A stretch of DNA of 64,000 nt from contig NZ_VFPO01000001.1 of the NCBI RefSeq assembly GCF_006716765.1, forward strand, positions 2,604,001-2,668,000, given 5' to 3'. Under the pieces are notes generated by a model. The model made no database searches and was not told where the DNA came from. It worked only from the letters and a program-made list of their open reading frames with translations. This DNA is from Actinomadura hallensis (GTDB lineage: Bacteria > Actinomycetota > Actinomycetes > Streptosporangiales > Streptosporangiaceae). The position numbers and the translations under genes were made by a program. Shown piece after piece: positions 60,232 through 64,000 of this stretch (the first letter of the stretch is position 1; each line of letters begins with the position of its first letter).

Positions 60232-61056
60232 TCATTCTGGGCGGTGCGGCAGGATCAGCGGCCGCCCGGTGCGCGGATGGGGGAGGACCTCGACGTCGTG
60301 CCGGTAGACCTCGCTGAGCAGCGCGGCGGTGAGGACGTCGCCGGGCGGCCCGCAGGCGGCGATCCGGCCCTCGGCAAGCACCGCGACGCGGTCGGCGTGC
60401 GCGGCGGCGAGCCCGAGGTCGTGCACGACGACGACCACGGCGGCGCCTCCCGCGGCGCGTTCCCGGACGACGCCGAAGACCATCTCCTGGTGGTGCAGGT
60501 CGAGGGCGGCGGTGGGCTCGTCCAGCAGCAGGGCGCCGGTCCGCTGCGCCAGCACCCGCGCCAGCGCGACCCGCGCCTGCTCGCCGCCCGACAGCCGCGG
60601 GTAGGGCCGGTGCGCGAACCGCTCGACGTCGGTCCGCCGCATCGCCTCGGCGACGGCGGCCTCGTCGTCGTCCTCCAGCGGCGTCCCCGCCCACGGGGCG
60701 CGGCCCATCTCGACGACCTGGGCGACGGTGAACGGGAACGACACGGTCTGCCGCTGCAGCAGGATCGCCCGCCGCATCGCCAGCTCGGTGTGGCTCCACG
60801 CGGCGAGCGGCGCGCCGTCCACCGTGATCTCCCCGGTGCAGGCGACGTCGCCGCCGATCGCGCCGAGCAGCGTGGACTTGCCGGCGCCGTTCGGGCCGAC
60901 GAGCGCCAGCACCTCGCCGGCCCGGACGGTGAGGTCGACTCCGGCCAGCACCGTCCGGGCGCCCCGGTCCACGCCCAGTCCCCGCACCTCGATCGCCGCC
61001 GACCCGGGCGGGACGGGCCGCGGCGGCCGCGGCCGGCGGATCCGCACGCCGATCAT
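60232..61056 (-). CDS. hmuV: Heme ABC transporter ATP-binding protein HmuV
   Basis: The predicted 274-residue protein is an ABC ATPase with Walker A (GPNGAGKSTLLGAI), Q-loop (RRAILLQRQTVSFPFTV), signature (RLSGGEQARVALARVLAQ), Walker B (ALLLDEPTAALDLHHQ) and switch His (VVVVHDLGLAAAHADR). The order and LHHQEMVFGVVRE sequence fit the HmuV/FepC group that powers heme or siderophore import. The ATG at 61056 overlaps the permease stop (ATGA). It is the last gene of the heme operon. Together with HmuU and HmuT it should form the complete importer. Confidence 0.94.
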   Translation of the reverse strand: MIGVRIRRPRPPRPVPPGSAAIEVRGLGVDRGARTVLAGVDLTVRAGEVLALVGPNGAGKSTLLGAIGGDVACTGEITVDGAPLAAWSHTELAMRRAILLQRQTVSFPFTVAQVVEMGRAPWAGTPLEDDDEAAVAEAMRRTDVERFAHRPYPRLSGGEQARVALARVLAQRTGALLLDEPTAALDLHHQEMVFGVVRERAAGGAAVVVVVHDLGLAAAHADRVAVLAEGRIAACGPPGDVLTAALLSEVYRHDVEVLPHPRTGRPLILPHRPE

Positions 61057-62213
61057 GCCCAGCCTCCCGAGCCGCGCCGCGCGCGCCGCAGCAGCCAGAA
61101 GAAGAACGGCCCGCCGAACAGGGCGGTGAGGACGCCCAGGGGAAGCTCCTGGTAGGGGATGGCGGTTCGCGAGGCCGCGTCCGCCGCGACCAGCACGACC
61201 GCGCCGCCGAGCGCGCTCGCCGGGATCAGCGTCCGGTGCCCCGGGCCCGCCGCCATCCGGATCAGGTGCGGGACGACCAGCCCCACGAAGGAGATCACCC
61301 CCGCGAACGCGACGGCGGACGAGGTCAGCAGCGCGATCACCACGATCGCGGTGAAGCGGAGCCGCTCCACGTCCACGCCGAGGTGGCGGGCGGTGCGCTC
61401 GCCGAGCGACAGCAGGTCGAGGCGCCGGGCGCAGCCGACCGCGACCGCGACGCCCGCCGCCGTCATCGGCGCCACCGTCGCGACCGCCCCCCAGTGCGCG
61501 CCCGCCAGGCTGCCGAGGTTCCAGGTCGTGATGGCGCGCAGCGCGTCGTTGCCCGCCGCGAACATCAGCAACCCGAGCAGCGCGCTCGCGACCGCGTTGA
61601 TCGCGATGCCGGTGAGCAGCAGCGTCACCACCTCGGTGCGTCCCCCCGCCCGCGACATCGCGTACACCAGCAGCGTCGTGAGGAGCCCGCACCCGAACGC
61701 GGCGGTCACGATCGTCCAGTTGCCGAGGACGCTCAGCCCGAACACGATGACGGTCGCGGCGCCGACCGCGGCGCCCCAGGACACGCCGATCACCGCGGGC
61801 TCGGCCAGCGGGTTGCCGAAGACGCCCTGCATGACCGCGCCGGACGCGCCGAGCGCCGCGCCGACCAGCACGGCGAGCGCGACCCGCGGGAACCGGACGA
61901 GCCACAGCGCGTTGTCGCCCTGCGCGGCGGTGGGACGCGGCCCGACGTCGAGCCCGACGCGGTGCAGGATCGATCCGATGACCTCGTCGGGCGGCACGTT
62001 GACCTGACCGATGCCGGCGGCGGCGAGCGCCAGCACGACCAGCGCGGCGGCGAGCGCCACGATCAGGACGCCGCCGCGGACCCGCCGGTGCCCGCCCTCC
62101 TCGCCGCCGTCGCCCGGCGCGCCCGCCCCGGCGGGCGGCGTCTCCTCCGTCCCTCCCGGGTGCGTCGTCTTCGGGGGCGTCCTCTTGGACGCCTTCTCCG
62201 GTGCCGCCCTCAT
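61053..62213 (-). CDS. hmuU: Heme/iron ABC transporter permease HmuU
   Basis: The predicted 386-residue protein is a FecCD-type permease of about ten helices. It has LWLVRFPRVALAVLVGAALG, ASGAVMQGVFGNPLAEPAVI and GVISFVGLVVPHLIRMAAGP, which are conserved in heme and siderophore importers (BtuC fold). The first 50 residues are a Lys/Pro/Gly-rich cytoplasmic tail (KASKRTPPKTTHPGGTEETP) not found in most relatives. The ATG at 62213 overlaps the HmuT stop (ATGA), and its own stop overlaps HmuV, showing tight coupling. Confidence 0.94.
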   Translation of the reverse strand: MRAAPEKASKRTPPKTTHPGGTEETPPAGAGAPGDGGEEGGHRRVRGGVLIVALAAALVVLALAAAGIGQVNVPPDEVIGSILHRVGLDVGPRPTAAQGDNALWLVRFPRVALAVLVGAALGASGAVMQGVFGNPLAEPAVIGVSWGAAVGAATVIVFGLSVLGNWTIVTAAFGCGLLTTLLVYAMSRAGGRTEVVTLLLTGIAINAVASALLGLLMFAAGNDALRAITTWNLGSLAGAHWGAVATVAPMTAAGVAVAVGCARRLDLLSLGERTARHLGVDVERLRFTAIVVIALLTSSAVAFAGVISFVGLVVPHLIRMAAGPGHRTLIPASALGGAVVLVAADAASRTAIPYQELPLGVLTALFGGPFFFWLLRRARRGSGGWA

Positions 62214-63307
62214 CGGCACGGCCTGTAGACGGCGTCGGCGAGCGCGGAGATCGTCTCGCCGGTGCGGGAACCGAAGGTCAGCAGGGTGCCGTCCGCGACG
62301 TCCACGATCCGGCGGTTCCGCCCCGCGGGGGTCTGCGCGACGCCGGGCAGCTTCAGCAGCCCGTCGACGCCGCCGACCGACTCCAGCCCGGCGGTCATGA
62401 CCAGCAGCACGTCCGGCGCCGCGTTGATGAGCCCCTCGCTGGTCAGCGGCCGGAATCCGGACAGGCCGGCGGCCGTGCCCGCGTCGGTCGCGCCGATCGC
62501 CTCGATCATCGCGTCCGACCCGGCGCCCCGGCCGCCGATGAGGTACACGCCCGCGCTGCCCCGCAGGTAGAGGAACGCGACCCGCAGCCGGGCGCCGGAC
62601 GCCGCCCCGGCGGCCTTGCCGATCTCCCCGTTCACCCGCGCGGCGAGCCTGCGGCCCGCGCCGGGCACGCCGAGCGCGGCGGCCACCGCGCGGATGTGCT
62701 CGGACACGGCGGGCAGCGTCTGCCGGTCGTCGACCAGCACCACGGGCACGCCGGACCGCCGGATCTGGTCCAGCACCTCCGGCGGCCCCATGCTCGTGTC
62801 GGTGATCACGACGGAGGGGTCGAGGTCGAGCACGCCCTCGGCGGACAGGTCGTGGCCCTGCGCGGTCACCAGCGGCAGATTCCTGGCGGCCGGGAAGGTG
62901 GTGGAGACGTCGCGCCCGACGAGCCTGTCCCCGAGGCCCAGCGCATGGACGATCTCCGCCAGCGAGCCGTACAGGTTGACGGCGAGGACGCGCTCGGCGT
63001 CCTCGACGGTCACCTCGGTCCCGTCGGCGGACCGCACGGTCGCGGGCAGCTCCGGTTCGGGCGACTTCTCCACGGGGACGGGGTCGCCCTTGGGCGCGGC
63101 GACGGTGCTCGGCCCGCAGTGCGCCGCGGGGTCGGTGCCGCTCACGGGCACGCCGGTCGTCCCGATGCCGCATCCGGAGAGCAGCAGCGAGCCGCCCAGC
63201 GCGGCGGCGGCGACCAGCCGCACCCGCCCCCGGGAAGCGCCGCCCCGGGGCGCGCGGGCTCTGCGGGCGCCGCCCCCGCGGACGCGGCTCCCGGCCGGCG
63301 GGGTCAC
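62210..63307 (-). CDS. hmuT: Hemin-binding lipoprotein HmuT
   Basis: The predicted 365-residue protein has a lipobox LLLSGCG with lipidated Cys46 and a substrate-binding fold of the heme/TroA type: RVLAVNLYGSLAEIVHALGL, GRDVSTTFPAARNLPLV and DLDPSVVITDTSMGPPEVLD. The corynebacterial HmuT binds heme through His and Tyr residues. The start is GTG 63307, which overlaps the stop of the upstream gene by 4 bases (GTGA). Its own stop overlaps HmuU. It captures heme outside the membrane and delivers it to the HmuUV pump. Confidence 0.92.
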   Translation of the reverse strand: MTPPAGSRVRGGGARRARAPRGGASRGRVRLVAAAALGGSLLLSGCGIGTTGVPVSGTDPAAHCGPSTVAAPKGDPVPVEKSPEPELPATVRSADGTEVTVEDAERVLAVNLYGSLAEIVHALGLGDRLVGRDVSTTFPAARNLPLVTAQGHDLSAEGVLDLDPSVVITDTSMGPPEVLDQIRRSGVPVVLVDDRQTLPAVSEHIRAVAAALGVPGAGRRLAARVNGEIGKAAGAASGARLRVAFLYLRGSAGVYLIGGRGAGSDAMIEAIGATDAGTAAGLSGFRPLTSEGLINAAPDVLLVMTAGLESVGGVDGLLKLPGVAQTPAGRNRRIVDVADGTLLTFGSRTGETISALADAVYRPCR

Positions 63308-63978
63308 GCGGCGGCCCCGGACGGCGCGGCGGCGTTCCGGCGGCGGCGCGGCACGAGCAGCGCCCCGGCGGCGACCACGGCGGCGCCCCCGGCGCCGGCG
63401 GCGGCCCACGCCCACATGGGGACGCCGCCGTCGTCGCCGAACGTCACCGGCACCCTGACGTCCTGCGACCGGTCGGACCCGCGGGTGTGGTCCGCCCTGG
63501 TGACCACGGCGCAGCGCACCTCGGTGCAGTCGACGGAGTCCGACAGCTCGGGCGTGACACGGATCTCGACGTCGAACGTGCCGCCGGGCCCGTACGGGAC
63601 GGCGAGCCCCTTCCCGTACGGCGGCGGGTTCGAGGACACCCACTGCGACGCGCCGCCGCTCCCGGACGTGTCCGCGCCGCCGCCGCAGGGGGAGGGGGCC
63701 TTGTCCGGCCCGTTGTCGCGGCAGAGCGCCACGTAGATGCCCTTCCGGGGATCGAAACCGGAGCCCTGAACCCGCACCTTCGCGCCGCCGGTGGGCAGGC
63801 CGTCCGTCTCCGAGACCGTGAGCGTCTGCCCGTCCGGGCCGGTGGCCCTGCCCGCGTCCGCGAGCGCGGCGGGGGCGAGCGCCAGTCCGGCGGCGGCCGT
63901 CAGGGCGAGCGCGGCGCCGGAGCGCGCGGCGAGGGTGCGCGCGGTGATGGAGCGTGCGGCGGTGCGTGGTGCGTGCAT
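63304..63978 (-). CDS. Secreted neocarzinostatin-like domain protein of the heme operon
   Basis: The predicted 224-residue protein has a signal peptide (LAARSGAALALTAAAGLALA, ending near ADAG) and an Ig-like domain resembling neocarzinostatin apoprotein: LTVSETDGLPTGGAKVRVQG, GFDPRKGIYVALCRDNGPDK and CTEVRCAVVTRADHTRGSDR, with four cysteines likely to form two disulfides. A C-terminal helix and Arg tail (AVVAAGALLVPRRRRN) anchors it. Such proteins are found next to heme ABC genes and HtaA in actinobacteria; whether they bind heme is inferred from this context. The ATG at 63978 is near the window edge, so further operon genes probably lie upstream. Confidence 0.82.
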   Translation of the reverse strand: MHAPRTAARSITARTLAARSGAALALTAAAGLALAPAALADAGRATGPDGQTLTVSETDGLPTGGAKVRVQGSGFDPRKGIYVALCRDNGPDKAPSPCGGGADTSGSGGASQWVSSNPPPYGKGLAVPYGPGGTFDVEIRVTPELSDSVDCTEVRCAVVTRADHTRGSDRSQDVRVPVTFGDDGGVPMWAWAAAGAGGAAVVAAGALLVPRRRRNAAAPSGAAA

Positions 63979-64000
63979 CAGGTCGTCAGTCCCCCACTCT

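Overview
The window comes from a GC-rich chromosome (third codon positions almost all G or C, frequent GTG and TTG starts, coupled ATGA/GTGA overlaps). Several families point to a filamentous, soil-type actinomycete: a DUF2637 protein, a SAM-methyltransferase (DUF574) remnant, a four-gene roadblock/DUF742/GTPase 'conservon', F420/LLM-type flavoenzymes, HmuTUV with a neocarzinostatin-like partner, and a PDWY-type cytochrome b. I would guess the Streptosporangiales (Actinomadura-like), but the species is inference only. No rRNA, CRISPR array, prophage or chromosomal origin is visible.

Layout. 1-11.6 kb is catabolic: the end of a SigB/SigF-type sigma factor, a branched-chain 2-oxo acid dehydrogenase operon (E1alpha-E1beta-E2) divergent from an Lrp/AsnC regulator, a CoA-transferase/acyl-CoA dehydrogenase pair, an NhaA antiporter fused to a thioredoxin-like domain, an alpha/beta hydrolase and a Baeyer-Villiger-type monooxygenase. 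At 12-16.3 kb are a LysR regulator, a tRNA cluster (Gly-Cys-Val, minus strand), a membrane-anchored CHAP protein, a two-domain universal stress protein behind a 40-codon ORF, and a YceI protein. At 16.5-26.2 kb are an LLM monooxygenase with its FMN reductase, an orphan HypF, a kinase-like protein, a DUF2637 membrane protein, and an erythromycin-esterase-like gene translationally coupled to a 36-codon leader ORF, then a double DUF427 protein. At 26.3-34.1 kb are a LysE exporter, Crp and TetR regulators, an orphan cytochrome b, a hemerythrin-like protein that has lost ligands, DoxX, and a secreted alpha-amylase with an upstream operator array. An IS30-family element (34184-35267) lies between the amylase operator and an Fe-S/NrfD electron-transfer pair that has no catalytic subunit.

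37.4-46.5 kb carries a thioesterase, an acyl-CoA dehydrogenase with a divergent TetR and a clear operator, the conservon, a secreted M28 peptidase and an LLM oxidoreductase. Two genes of the conservon, the histidine kinase and the GTPase, each appear to lack a single base. 46.6-54.1 kb holds polA, ppa, two FAD enzymes, a decayed DUF574 methyltransferase and an AhpD-like protein. 54.2-60 kb is a cell-surface and polysaccharide block: a GT39-like membrane glycosyltransferase, a GH16-GH64 beta-1,3-glucanase operon and an LTA-synthase-like phosphatase/sulfatase. 60.2-64 kb is a heme-uptake operon (neocarzinostatin-like protein, HmuT, HmuU, HmuV) with overlapping reading frames, cut by the window edge upstream.

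Most of the window is ordinary actinomycete chromosome. The points that most deserve checking are the paired one-base lesions in the conservon, the three short coupled or leader ORFs, the NhaA-thioredoxin fusion, the orphan redox modules, and the repeats that flank the IS30 element.
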